Of a stretch of DNA of 64,000 bases, positions 1-7,920 are shown one piece after another (position 1 is the stretch's first letter; every line of letters begins with the position of its first letter). The DNA is from Butyrivibrio sp. INlla18 (GTDB lineage: Bacteria; Bacillota; Clostridia; Lachnospirales; Lachnospiraceae). Both the position numbers and the translations under genes were made by a program. Below the pieces are notes generated by a model that worked only from the letters and a program-made list of their open reading frames with translations, did no database searches and had not been told where the DNA came from. Location: contig NZ_FMXK01000015.1 of NCBI RefSeq assembly GCF_900103635.1, positions 1-64,000 on the forward strand. Reading direction: 5' to 3'.

Positions 1-83
1 GCATAAGAAAAAAGAATTAAAGCGTTTCATAGAATACCTCCAAACAAAGATGATTTTAAATTTTATAATAATCAATTACAGGA

Positions 84-130
84 GAACAGAGCGTTATGTG
101 AAAATATTATTTTCACATAACGCTCTGTTC
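84..130. terminator. Perfect long hairpin upstream of the RiPP precursor
   Basis: The arms 84-104 and 110-130 are exact reverse complements (21 bp, 22 if the loop closes further), leaving a loop of 3-5 nt. The right arm is not followed by a clean T run, so a classical intrinsic terminator is not certain. It may end transcription entering from the left, be a bidirectional terminator (A-rich left arm, T-rich right arm start), or be an operator for the cassette. It lies 58 nt before the precursor start codon. Confidence 0.6.
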
Positions 131-158
131 ACTTATAAAAAAATAAATAAAATAAACA

Positions 159-164
159 TATAAT
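159..164 (+). promoter_or_regulatory. Candidate -10 box of the RiPP precursor
   Basis: An exact TATAAT lies 24 nt before the precursor ATG, in very AT-rich DNA. No convincing -35 box is present at 16-18 bp, and AT richness makes chance matches likely, so this is a weak call. The precursor RBS AAGGAGGT follows at 174-181, 7 nt before the ATG. Confidence 0.3.
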
Positions 165-188
165 CAGAAAAATAAGGAGGTGGCAAAA

Positions 189-314
189 ATGGAAGCTAAG
201 AAAGAGAAAAAGACCTTGCTTTCAAATAGCATAAAAGCAAAACTAAACAAAGTTCGCATGATTAATATTTGCTATTATGAAGGTTGCGGTGCAGATGATG
301 GATGGCCAGAATAA
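189..314 (+). CDS. Putative RiPP precursor peptide, 41 aa
   Basis: A 41-codon frame starts at ATG 189 behind a strong AAGGAGGT at 174-181, and ends at TAA 312-314. Residues 1-26 are Lys-rich with a hydrophobic LL/I/L pattern, as in RiPP leaders. The C-terminal part has the core-like sequence ICYYEGCGADDGWPE, with Cys28 and Cys33 bracketing Tyr-Tyr-Glu-Gly and a lone Trp39. It is immediately followed by a radical SAM/SPASM maturase and two exporters, the usual layout of sactipeptide, ranthipeptide or cyclophane clusters. The frame is real by RBS and context; the product class is inference. I do not recognise the exact precursor family. No double-Gly cleavage motif is visible, so the leader/core border is a guess. 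Confidence 0.8.
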   Translation: MEAKKEKKTLLSNSIKAKLNKVRMINICYYEGCGADDGWPE

Positions 315-323
315 GGCAGAACT

Positions 324-371
324 ATAAGCCGCCTGTTTTGAGTAGTATGACAAAACAGGTGGCTTATTTTT
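324..371 (+). terminator. Attenuator-like hairpin between precursor and maturase
   Basis: The arms 324-340 and 351-367 pair over 17 bp with one G-T wobble and a 10-nt loop, followed by a short T run. It lies in the 86-nt gap between the peptide stop codon and the maturase start. No separate promoter is obvious after it, so partial read-through would give much more peptide mRNA than enzyme mRNA, a common arrangement in RiPP operons. Confidence 0.75.
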
Positions 372-400
372 GTTAGTAAAAGTGTAAAGAAGAGGAAAAA

Positions 401-1687
401 ATGATGCATCATTGTTTTAAAGGAACAACAGATACTGTGTTATATCTTGGAGATTATAAACAGGCATATATAATTTCAGATGATGAATATAAGAAATTAT
501 TACAAGATAAGGAAAAAGAAGCAGAAATAGTATCTAAATATAAAGAACTTGCCGCAAGTGAAGCAGTAGAAGACTTAGCTACCGGCAATCAGCTCCGAAA
601 GAAAAAATATGAATTGTATTTGTGTGTATCAAATTGCTGTAATGCTGCATGTACATATTGCTTTGCTAATAAAGGAGATTATGGAAAAAAGCAAGGAATA
701 ATGAAAAAAGAAATTGTAAGGGATGCAATAGATTTTTTTATGAAGCAAGTTCCCAAGGAGGATGCTGCTATCATAACTTTTTTTGGTGGTGAACCGCTTT
801 TAGCTTATAATATTATTTTATATGCATGTGAGTATATAGAAGAAAAATATTCAAATAGAAAAGTAGAATATCATATAACAACGAATGCAACGCTATTAGA
901 TAAAGAAAAAATATGTTTTTTTTCACAAAAAAGATTTAAAGTAACCTTAAGTATAGACGGGGGAAAACATATACAAAATATTCAACGTCCTTTGAGAAAT
1001 GGTCAAGATTCGTATGTGGAGGCGACAAAATATATATCTGAGTTAAAACGTTTAAAAGTAGAATTTGTCATACGAGGGACATATGCTACTTACGATTATC
1101 CACTAAGAAAGTGTTATGATGATTTGCTTAGTTTTAAGGCTAAAGAAATAAATATAATCCCAGATACTATAAATATTAAAGACAATGAACAAGAAATGCT
1201 TATTAAAGAAATGGATGATTTAAAAAAATATGTTTTGGAATATATAAAGATAAATAGTGATTTTCCTTTTGGGACGCTAAGACGTCGAATGAGAGAATTA
1301 TTTGTTGATTCAACAGGAATTTCAACGAATTGCGGAGGTGGAAAAACAACATTTGCAATAGATATAAATGGAGATGTTTTTCCGTGTCATAGGTTTAGCG
1401 GAGAAGAATCATTTAAAATTGGAAATATAGCATATGAGAAGGATTTTAAAATAGAAAAAACTGTTTCCGAACGCAATCCTCAATACGAATATTATAAATG
1501 TAATGGATGTTGGAATAAGAATAGCTGTTTTAGGGGATGCTTTTATGAAAAATATCTCCATGTACAAAAAAGCAGTAATTATGAAAAAAGATCCGCCTTT
1601 TGTGAGTATTCAAAAAAGCTTACAGAAATCGCAATAGAAATATGTGGAGCACTTGATGAAGAGAGCTTGTTAAAAATTCTGCTTTAA
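401..1687 (+). CDS. Radical SAM/SPASM peptide maturase
   Basis: This 428-residue protein should install the cross-links in the upstream 41-residue peptide using S-adenosylmethionine and iron-sulfur clusters. The radical SAM motif CNAACTYC (Cys80, Cys84, Cys87) binds the [4Fe-4S] cluster, and the GGEP motif follows near residue 128. The C-terminal third is a SPASM domain: NCGGG, then FPCHR, then CNGCWNKNSCFRGC and a last Cys near residue 408, enough ligands for two auxiliary clusters. The N-terminal ~70 residues precede the barrel, where maturases often carry a leader-binding element, but I see no clear PqqD-like fold by eye. Start ATG 401 has GAAGAGG upstream; Met2 is an alternative. The ABC exporter follows after 14 nt. 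The reaction (thioether or carbon-carbon bond) cannot be told from sequence. Confidence 0.9.
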   Translation: MMHHCFKGTTDTVLYLGDYKQAYIISDDEYKKLLQDKEKEAEIVSKYKELAASEAVEDLATGNQLRKKKYELYLCVSNCCNAACTYCFANKGDYGKKQGIMKKEIVRDAIDFFMKQVPKEDAAIITFFGGEPLLAYNIILYACEYIEEKYSNRKVEYHITTNATLLDKEKICFFSQKRFKVTLSIDGGKHIQNIQRPLRNGQDSYVEATKYISELKRLKVEFVIRGTYATYDYPLRKCYDDLLSFKAKEINIIPDTINIKDNEQEMLIKEMDDLKKYVLEYIKINSDFPFGTLRRRMRELFVDSTGISTNCGGGKTTFAIDINGDVFPCHRFSGEESFKIGNIAYEKDFKIEKTVSERNPQYEYYKCNGCWNKNSCFRGCFYEKYLHVQKSSNYEKRSAFCEYSKKLTEIAIEICGALDEESLLKILL

Positions 1688-1701
1688 AAGGAGACGGGGC
1701 T

Positions 1702-3609
1702 ATGAAATTTTATAGCTTTATATGGAAAAGAATTTCTCGTAAAACAAAAGTTTTATTTGTATTTGCTTTTTTTAGTACATTATTGTTTAACATCATCACG
1801 ATGGTAATACCATTGATTCAACGGCGATTGATAAGAAATATAGAGATGCAAAAAACGGGTATAACTGACACATTTATGTATGCAACTGTTTGTTTCATTG
1901 GTGTGCTACTGATGTTGATGGAATCTGTCATTATGCATCTTATAGAATTGCAAATACAAAGAGCTTTACAAGAGGAAATGTTTGAAAACTCATTAAAAAT
2001 AAGAAATTCAATATGTGAAGCAAAAGGTTCAGGAGCACTACTAGTAAGCATTTTTGGCGATTCAGAGCAATTAGCGACTATTGTTCATAATAATATTTTT
2101 GAACTGATTATTAAATTGGTATCAATGATTGTAATAATTATTATTACTATGAGATGGACAATAGTATTTGCAACGATAGTAATTAGTACATATATTATTG
2201 CTATTTTTTTGCAGATAGGAGTGAATAAGTTATTTGCAAAGAACTTCAAGCTCGGAAGAGAAAAAGTATATGAATGTAATCCTGTAGTGCTGGAGTGCAT
2301 TGAAAATAGAGAAAGTATATTAGGATATTCAAACTTTGAAGGTATTAAAGAAAAAATATATAGTTCATTTAATAAAAGAGATTACTATTTTTGTAAAGCA
2401 AGTATATATAATTCGTTTTCACAGGCAGTTATTACCAGTAGCAAAACTATAGCTATTGCAATTTATTTTGTGTGCTCACTTCAATTAATCAAGGTAGGAC
2501 GATTGGATTTTGCAACATTCACGGCTTTATTTTCGTATTTTTCCATTATTTTTACGCCGTTAAGTATGATAAATGATTATATTTCAAATAAAGAAAAATT
2601 TGAAATGCTTATAAAGAAAATCGCCCCTTGTATAAAAACGACTTATTATAATAGTATTCCTGAAGAAGAAGAATTAGTATTGGATCATTGTAGCTATTCG
2701 CATGATGGAAAAGTTATGCAGTTAGATGATATATCGCTTTCTATAGATAAAAAGCTAGCTATAGTAGGACTTTCAGGAGAGGGAAAAACAACTATTATAA
2801 AGACCTTATTAGGAGAATTAGTTCCAACAGAGGGAAAATGCTTTTTAGGAAAAAGGGATATTTCAGAGATTTCTAAAAATTTGATTTATTCATCAATAAG
2901 ATATTATCCGCAAAATCCAGAACTATATAACGAAAATCTTGAGTACAATATTACACTGGGAAAAGAGCCAGTATTAAAGAAGGATTACACAAAAAAGGAA
3001 GAACAAGCCTATAAAGAAATAAAACAATTGTTTATTAGATTAAAAGGGAATACTCGTTTATCTGATGAGGATATTGCTTTAATCGAAGAGTTATTTATGA
3101 CTAACAAATGTTATTTCACGGATTATTCTTTTTTAAAAGATTTGAATGTTGATGAAAAAACAATCGAATATTTAGCAAAATTGCATACTGCCAAAAAGTT
3201 TTACATAGTGGAAAAATATGAAAATTTATTATCAGAGTTAAATATATATAAGTTAAATGGAAGAAAACTTGGACAAAGAGGAAATGAAATATCTGGTGGA
3301 GAAAAAAATAGAATTACATTGGCGCGCTTTTTACTACCAGAACAAGGTACTATTTTTATAATGGATGAACCATTTACTAGTCTTGATGCATTGTCAGAAA
3401 GTCTTTGTATAGATGTGTTGAATAAATATAGTAGGAACCTAAAGGGGGTTATTATTTCTCACAAAATTGATATGGTATCTAAATGTACCGATGAAATATG
3501 TGTTCTTAAGGAAGGAAAAATAGTTGATAAAGGTAGTCATGATCATTTGTTAGCGTCATGTGAACTATTTCGTGATTTATGGGAAGAATATAAAAAAACA
3601 GCGGTATGA
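1702..3609 (+). CDS. ABC exporter (fused TMD-NBD) with unusual NBD insertion
   Basis: A 635-residue half-transporter, expected to export the modified peptide as a homodimer. Residues 15-290 carry about six membrane segments. The nucleotide-binding domain has Walker A GLSGEGKTT (356-364), a Q-loop PQNPEL (Gln404), signature ISGGEK (530-535), Walker B IFIMDEP and H-loop SHK. The gap between Q-loop and signature is about 127 residues, where typical exporters have near 57, so there is an insertion of about 70 Lys/Glu-rich residues in the helical subdomain. There is no N-terminal C39 peptidase, so the leader must be removed by another protease. It sits 14 nt after the maturase with RBS AAAAGGAGA. 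Confidence 0.9.
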   Translation: MKFYSFIWKRISRKTKVLFVFAFFSTLLFNIITMVIPLIQRRLIRNIEMQKTGITDTFMYATVCFIGVLLMLMESVIMHLIELQIQRALQEEMFENSLKIRNSICEAKGSGALLVSIFGDSEQLATIVHNNIFELIIKLVSMIVIIIITMRWTIVFATIVISTYIIAIFLQIGVNKLFAKNFKLGREKVYECNPVVLECIENRESILGYSNFEGIKEKIYSSFNKRDYYFCKASIYNSFSQAVITSSKTIAIAIYFVCSLQLIKVGRLDFATFTALFSYFSIIFTPLSMINDYISNKEKFEMLIKKIAPCIKTTYYNSIPEEEELVLDHCSYSHDGKVMQLDDISLSIDKKLAIVGLSGEGKTTIIKTLLGELVPTEGKCFLGKRDISEISKNLIYSSIRYYPQNPELYNENLEYNITLGKEPVLKKDYTKKEEQAYKEIKQLFIRLKGNTRLSDEDIALIEELFMTNKCYFTDYSFLKDLNVDEKTIEYLAKLHTAKKFYIVEKYENLLSELNIYKLNGRKLGQRGNEISGGEKNRITLARFLLPEQGTIFIMDEPFTSLDALSESLCIDVLNKYSRNLKGVIISHKIDMVSKCTDEICVLKEGKIVDKGSHDHLLASCELFRDLWEEYKKTAV

Positions 3610-3637
3610 ATAGAGAGAGATACAGGCAAAGAACACT

Positions 3638-4843
3638 ATGAAAAACTTGCTGAAGAACAAGAATTATAGACTTTTAGCAGAAGCAACAACAATATCCTCA
3701 ATTGGTGATAGCTTATATTCTTTAGCTATCACCTTATCTATTTATCACATTACTGGTTCCATATTTGGAATAGCTCTTATGTGGCTTATCAGAGCTATTA
3801 TCAGAATTCCATGCCAGGCAATCGCAGGATATATAGTAGATAAATACAACAGAAAAAATGTAAGCATCCTAGTATATCTAATAAGTGCAGTTCTTATGTT
3901 AGCTTTCTTTTTTATGGAAGGAAAGACGATAATTGCAGCGTATGTAGTAATCTTTTTACTGCAGGGTATTAGTGACGTAGACAACATGGCGCAGTATGGA
4001 ATCATGCAGATAGTTGTTAATAGAGAGGAATTGGAACAAGCGAATAGCATCTTTTCTGTATTAGGAACCATAGTAATGCTCATTGGTCCTGGCGTTGGTG
4101 GCTTTATATATTTGAATGCTGGAAGAGAAATACTATATCTGCTTGATGCAATTACGTTTATAATAGCGGCGATAATCATTGCCCAGATAAATTTCCAAGA
4201 AGTAGAAAGAAAAGTAAGAGAGTTTACTTTATTTAGCTACGCTAAAAAGGGAATATGTGAGATTAAAAAAATGCCAGTAATAAAGAGCATTATCATTACA
4301 ACTTCTTTTTGTGGAATATTGGGAAGAGTATTTGAGATCAATAAAGTATTCGTAGTTAATGACAAATTGAGTGTTGGAGATATAGGATTAGTTTATCTGT
4401 CTTATGCAATGACGATTGGAAGTATTCTTGCGCCATTAGTTGTTAAGCTTGTAAAGAAAAATAATGCTAGTGATAGTCTGAAATATACAGTGTTTAGTAT
4501 GGCTCTTATATTAAGCTTTGCAATTTGGGGCTTTGCACCTAATATATTTGTGAGTTTGCTGGCATGCGCAATGATAGGATTTTTTGAGACCATAACAGCG
4601 ATTATGAAAAATGTAATATTCCAAAAAGATGTAGATAGATCTGTGTTTGGTTTTGTTATGGCATTTAACAGAATTATCATGGTGCTGAGTGCTATAATTG
4701 GTATAGTATTAACACCTGTTCTTACAGAGAAGATAGGTGTTGGAATGACTTTGGCAATAGTATGTTTTTTAGCACTGATCAGTTTGGGGACATTTATTCT
4801 AAAGTCGAATCAGGAAGAAATAGTTGGGAATAGTCAGTTATGA
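3638..4843 (+). CDS. MFS transporter, drug-efflux type
   Basis: A 401-residue, roughly 12-TM major facilitator protein. The loop motif GYIVDKYNRKN (residues ~68-78) matches the conserved MFS motif between TM2 and TM3. It starts 28 nt after the ABC exporter in the same AT-rich cassette. The only purine-rich run upstream (GAGAGAGA) is about 20 nt from the ATG, so translation may depend on read-through from the gene before. In this context it could give immunity, act as a second exporter, or be unrelated cargo. Assignment to the MFS is firm; the substrate is unknown. Confidence 0.85.
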   Translation: MKNLLKNKNYRLLAEATTISSIGDSLYSLAITLSIYHITGSIFGIALMWLIRAIIRIPCQAIAGYIVDKYNRKNVSILVYLISAVLMLAFFFMEGKTIIAAYVVIFLLQGISDVDNMAQYGIMQIVVNREELEQANSIFSVLGTIVMLIGPGVGGFIYLNAGREILYLLDAITFIIAAIIIAQINFQEVERKVREFTLFSYAKKGICEIKKMPVIKSIIITTSFCGILGRVFEINKVFVVNDKLSVGDIGLVYLSYAMTIGSILAPLVVKLVKKNNASDSLKYTVFSMALILSFAIWGFAPNIFVSLLACAMIGFFETITAIMKNVIFQKDVDRSVFGFVMAFNRIIMVLSAIIGIVLTPVLTEKIGVGMTLAIVCFLALISLGTFILKSNQEEIVGNSQL

Positions 4844-4927
4844 GATAACAAGTTGGAGGAGTCTTTAGAGCAGTCAGCAGACTTCGTAGATAGAACTGTT
4901 CAAAAGATTTTAACCCAAAAGTATTTA

Positions 4928-4936
4928 TGATATACT
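4928..4936 (+). promoter_or_regulatory. Extended -10 promoter before the MBOAT gene
   Basis: TGATATACT fits an extended -10 (TGn + TATACT) 31 nt upstream of the MBOAT start codon, in the 123-nt gap where the AT-rich RiPP cassette ends. No -35 with 16-18 bp spacing is clear, which extended -10 promoters can tolerate. Confidence 0.4.
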
Positions 4937-4966
4937 CTTCATGATACAAACAAATGGAGAGCATGA

Positions 4967-6478
4967 ATGGGATTTAATTCATTTACATTTATACTGGTGT
5001 TCCTGCCAATATTACTTCTTGGCTGGTATGCACTAAATAGATTTGAAAAACATACAGTGGCAGACATATTTCTAATATTGATGTCACTGTATTTCTATTA
5101 CTCTTTTGGCGCCATGTTCCTTGTGATCTTGCTGGTAAGCATTGCCGTGAACTATAGTCTTAGTATGTTACTTGAACATTGGCATCAGCCAAAGCTTATC
5201 AAGATAGTTGGCGTTCTCTTTAACCTAGCGCTACTTTTCTATTTTAAGTATCTTGGATTTTTCATTGATAACGTAAACGCCTTAACTGGTGCAGCTCTTA
5301 CAGCAAAAGAGATACTGATGCCCATAGGAATCAGCTTTTTTACCTTTGGTCAGATCTCTTTTATTGTAGACAGGGCAAATGGCGAGGCTCCTCACTATCC
5401 ATTCCTTAAATACGTTATGTACACAGTGTATTTCCCTAAGCTCATTCAGGGACCTATCGCATTTCACAAGGAAATGATCGATCAGTTTAATGACGCTTCT
5501 CTTCGCAAATATGATTCAGACAGGTTTGCCAAGGGTCTCATGTCCTTTATAATCGGTCTTTCCAAGAAGGTGATCCTTGCTGATACTTTAGCGGGAGCAG
5601 TTAACTATGGCTTCAAGTACACTTACTATCTCGATACATTAACTGTTATCGTGGTGATGCTTGCCTATACATTCCAGATCTACCTTGATTTCTCAGGTTA
5701 CTGCGACATGGCAAACGGCGTCAGTATGATGCTTGGCTACGAGCTTCCTGTGAACTTTAACTCACCATACAAGGCTTCTTCAGCAAAAGAGCTGTGGCAG
5801 AGATGGCACATGACTCTTTCCCGTTTCTTTATAAAGTACGTTTACATTCCTCTTGGAGGCAGCAGAAAAGGGAAGCTTAGAACAGTGATCAACGTTCTCA
5901 TTGTCTTTGTACTTAGCGGACTTTGGCACGGCGCAGGCTGGACCTATATTTGCTGGGGCCTTATGCAGGGACTTTTAGTAGTATGGGATGATATCGGAAT
6001 CGTAGCAGTTAGAAGCGATGATGATGGCAAGAAAAAGAAATACCTTCTAAGAGAAAAGCCACTTATCACCATTCCAAGAGCCCTTGGAAATGCGCTTACA
6101 TTCTTTATGTTTGTGGTATCCCTTGTATTCTTTAGATCTCAGGACCTTGCCTATGCAATGGGCATGTTTAGAAGGCTCTTTTTCTGGACCTATCCAGGGT
6201 TCCTCTATAGAACAGCGGCAAACCTCGAGATTGCAGAAAACTACGTATTTAGACAGCTCTTTTCACAGCTTGGAATGCAGTTTGATAACCAAATTTACCT
6301 AATTACCATCATCATTTATATAGCTATTTCAGCCTTTGTAATGACTAGGAAAAACACGCAGGAAATAGTTAAAAAAGCTGAGTTTAACAAAAAGACAGTG
6401 CTGGGACTTGCAGTATTATTCGTATGGTCCTTCATTTCTTTATCCAATGTCAGCACCTTTATCTACTTCCAGTTCTGA
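4967..6478 (+). CDS. MBOAT family O-acyltransferase (AlgI/DltB-like)
   Basis: A 503-residue polytopic membrane-bound O-acyltransferase, expected to move acyl groups across the membrane onto an extracellular polymer. The family core is clear: the ELWQRWHMTLSRFFIKYVY region around residues 268-286, PLGGSR, and SGLWHGAGWTYICWG near 316-330, which holds the invariant catalytic His. The length is normal for the AlgI family. GGAGA lies 8 nt before ATG 4967. The next gene starts 10 nt downstream and encodes an SGNH-like periplasmic partner, as in alginate and teichoic acid acylation modules. There is no dlt gene or polymer synthesis gene alongside, so the acceptor is unknown. Confidence 0.92.
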   Translation: MGFNSFTFILVFLPILLLGWYALNRFEKHTVADIFLILMSLYFYYSFGAMFLVILLVSIAVNYSLSMLLEHWHQPKLIKIVGVLFNLALLFYFKYLGFFIDNVNALTGAALTAKEILMPIGISFFTFGQISFIVDRANGEAPHYPFLKYVMYTVYFPKLIQGPIAFHKEMIDQFNDASLRKYDSDRFAKGLMSFIIGLSKKVILADTLAGAVNYGFKYTYYLDTLTVIVVMLAYTFQIYLDFSGYCDMANGVSMMLGYELPVNFNSPYKASSAKELWQRWHMTLSRFFIKYVYIPLGGSRKGKLRTVINVLIVFVLSGLWHGAGWTYICWGLMQGLLVVWDDIGIVAVRSDDDGKKKKYLLREKPLITIPRALGNALTFFMFVVSLVFFRSQDLAYAMGMFRRLFFWTYPGFLYRTAANLEIAENYVFRQLFSQLGMQFDNQIYLITIIIYIAISAFVMTRKNTQEIVKKAEFNKKTVLGLAVLFVWSFISLSNVSTFIYFQF

Positions 6479-6487
6479 GAATAACGA

Positions 6488-7582
6488 ATGAAAAAAGAAA
6501 ACATGACATCAAAAAACTTCATAAAAAGGCTGCTTATAACAGTCCTTGCCCTTGTGGTATTTGTGGGCGGCGTGGTCTTTGTCTTTGACCCATTTTATCA
6601 CTATCATGGGCCTTGTCTTGGCCTTAAGGCAATCCTCAATGACAAGGAATATCAGTGCATTGGAACCCTTAGGCACTTTGATTACGATACGCTCCTTGTT
6701 GGTTCTTCTGTTATGGAAAACAATGACAACGCTTGGTATGACGAGGCCTACGGAGTTAAGTCAATAAAGGCTATCCGCTCCTACGGCGCTACAGCGGACC
6801 TCTGTTATCTAATGGACGAAGCCTACAAGAATCATGACATCAAGTACGTCTTTTACAATATTGATCCATCGGCGCTAAACGCAGATGCAGTCACAACCTA
6901 TGAATCTACGGGATGCCCTATGTATCTCTACGACCACAACCCGCTAAATGACGTGCAATACCTGTTTAATAAGGACGTTTTGCTTGAGAAGATCCCTTAT
7001 CAGATAGCAAACTCCTACCTTGGAGATTATAACGAGGGTCTTTCCTATAACTGGGCTAAGTGGAAGAGCTTTAGTAGCGAAATGGCTCTTGGCCTTTACT
7101 ACAGACCGATCGATGTAGTGGATATGATGGATGAGCACGTTTATGACGATGTTCTTGCGGATAACATAGCTCTTTTAACCAAAGAGGTTGAGGCCCATCC
7201 GGAGACACAGTTTATGTTCTTCTATCCAGCATACTCTATGCTGTGGTGGGACGGAGTATACAGAACTGGTCAGCGAGATGCCTATATCTACTGTGAAAAA
7301 GAGATGACAAAGGCTCTTTTACAGTATGATAACGTAAGGATTTTCTGCTTCCAGAACGAGCCAGATGTTACAACAAACCTTGAAAACTACATGGATGCAA
7401 TTCATTTTAGTCCCGAGATCAATAGGCTCATGCTAGATCAGATGATAGCTGGCGAGTACGAGATGACTCTTGATAACTACGAAGAGATTCTTGATGGGGT
7501 AAAAGAGTTTTCGGATTCAGTTGTTAATGAGCTTATAATTCCTTATGAAGAGCAGGATAAGTTAACATACGAGATAAGATAA
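6488..7582 (+). CDS. SGNH-like membrane-anchored partner of the MBOAT acyltransferase
   Basis: A 364-residue protein with one N-terminal membrane anchor (about residues 13-33) and an extracytoplasmic domain. The block-I-like motif LLVGSSVMEN has Gly72-Ser73-Ser74, and the DAIHFSPE motif near the C-terminus provides Asp303 and His306, giving a Ser-Asp-His set as in AlgJ, AlgX and DltD-type SGNH hydrolases. Coupled to the MBOAT gene (10-nt gap), it probably completes acyl transfer outside the cell. Sequence similarity to named families is low by eye, so the role rests on the motif and the pairing. Confidence 0.72.
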   Translation: MKKENMTSKNFIKRLLITVLALVVFVGGVVFVFDPFYHYHGPCLGLKAILNDKEYQCIGTLRHFDYDTLLVGSSVMENNDNAWYDEAYGVKSIKAIRSYGATADLCYLMDEAYKNHDIKYVFYNIDPSALNADAVTTYESTGCPMYLYDHNPLNDVQYLFNKDVLLEKIPYQIANSYLGDYNEGLSYNWAKWKSFSSEMALGLYYRPIDVVDMMDEHVYDDVLADNIALLTKEVEAHPETQFMFFYPAYSMLWWDGVYRTGQRDAYIYCEKEMTKALLQYDNVRIFCFQNEPDVTTNLENYMDAIHFSPEINRLMLDQMIAGEYEMTLDNYEEILDGVKEFSDSVVNELIIPYEEQDKLTYEIR

Positions 7583-7594
7583 ACTTGCATTGTG

Positions 7595-7603
7595 TGATAT
7601 AAT
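7595..7603 (+). promoter_or_regulatory. Extended -10 promoter before the TSCPD gene
   Basis: TGATATAAT is a near-consensus extended -10, 45 nt before ATG 7648 and 13 nt after the stop of the SGNH-like gene. No separate terminator is seen between the two genes. Confidence 0.45.
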
Positions 7604-7647
7604 AAAGTGGCTAAAAATTCAGATATTTGAGTAAATAGGAGATTATT

Positions 7648-7896
7648 ATGATTTACAAAACAAAGGGTACATGCTCAACTCAGATTGATATAGAAGTTGA
7701 GGGTGGAATAATAAAGGCAGTTAGCTTTACAAATGGATGTAATGGTAACCTTCAGGGTGTATCAAGACTTGTAGAAGGTATGAAGTGCGAGGACGCTATT
7801 GCTAAGCTTCGTGGTATCAAGTGCGGTGCCAAGAATACATCTTGCCCAGATCAGCTTTCATACGCTATTGAAGAGGCTATGAAGCAGGCACAGTAA
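7648..7896 (+). CDS. TSCPD domain protein (TIGR03905-like)
   Basis: An 82-residue protein ending in NTSCPDQLSYAIEEAM, the motif that names the TSCPD family, with further conserved Cys in TNGCNGN and IKCGA. A TSCPD domain also occurs at the C-terminus of some ribonucleotide reductases and is thought to bind metal. The function of the stand-alone form is not established. RBS AGGAGAT precedes ATG 7648. murG follows 24 nt later, so the two are probably cotranscribed. Confidence 0.88.
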   Translation: MIYKTKGTCSTQIDIEVEGGIIKAVSFTNGCNGNLQGVSRLVEGMKCEDAIAKLRGIKCGAKNTSCPDQLSYAIEEAMKQAQ

Positions 7897-7920
7897 TAAT
7901 ATTGGAAGAAGGACAAAAAA

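Noticed and set aside
2..163. Open frame from the left edge that could be the C-terminus of an upstream gene
   Set aside because: It runs through the perfect hairpin at 84-130 and ends in very AT-rich DNA; the visible residues match no family and the composition looks non-coding. The first few codons may still belong to a real gene cut by the edge.
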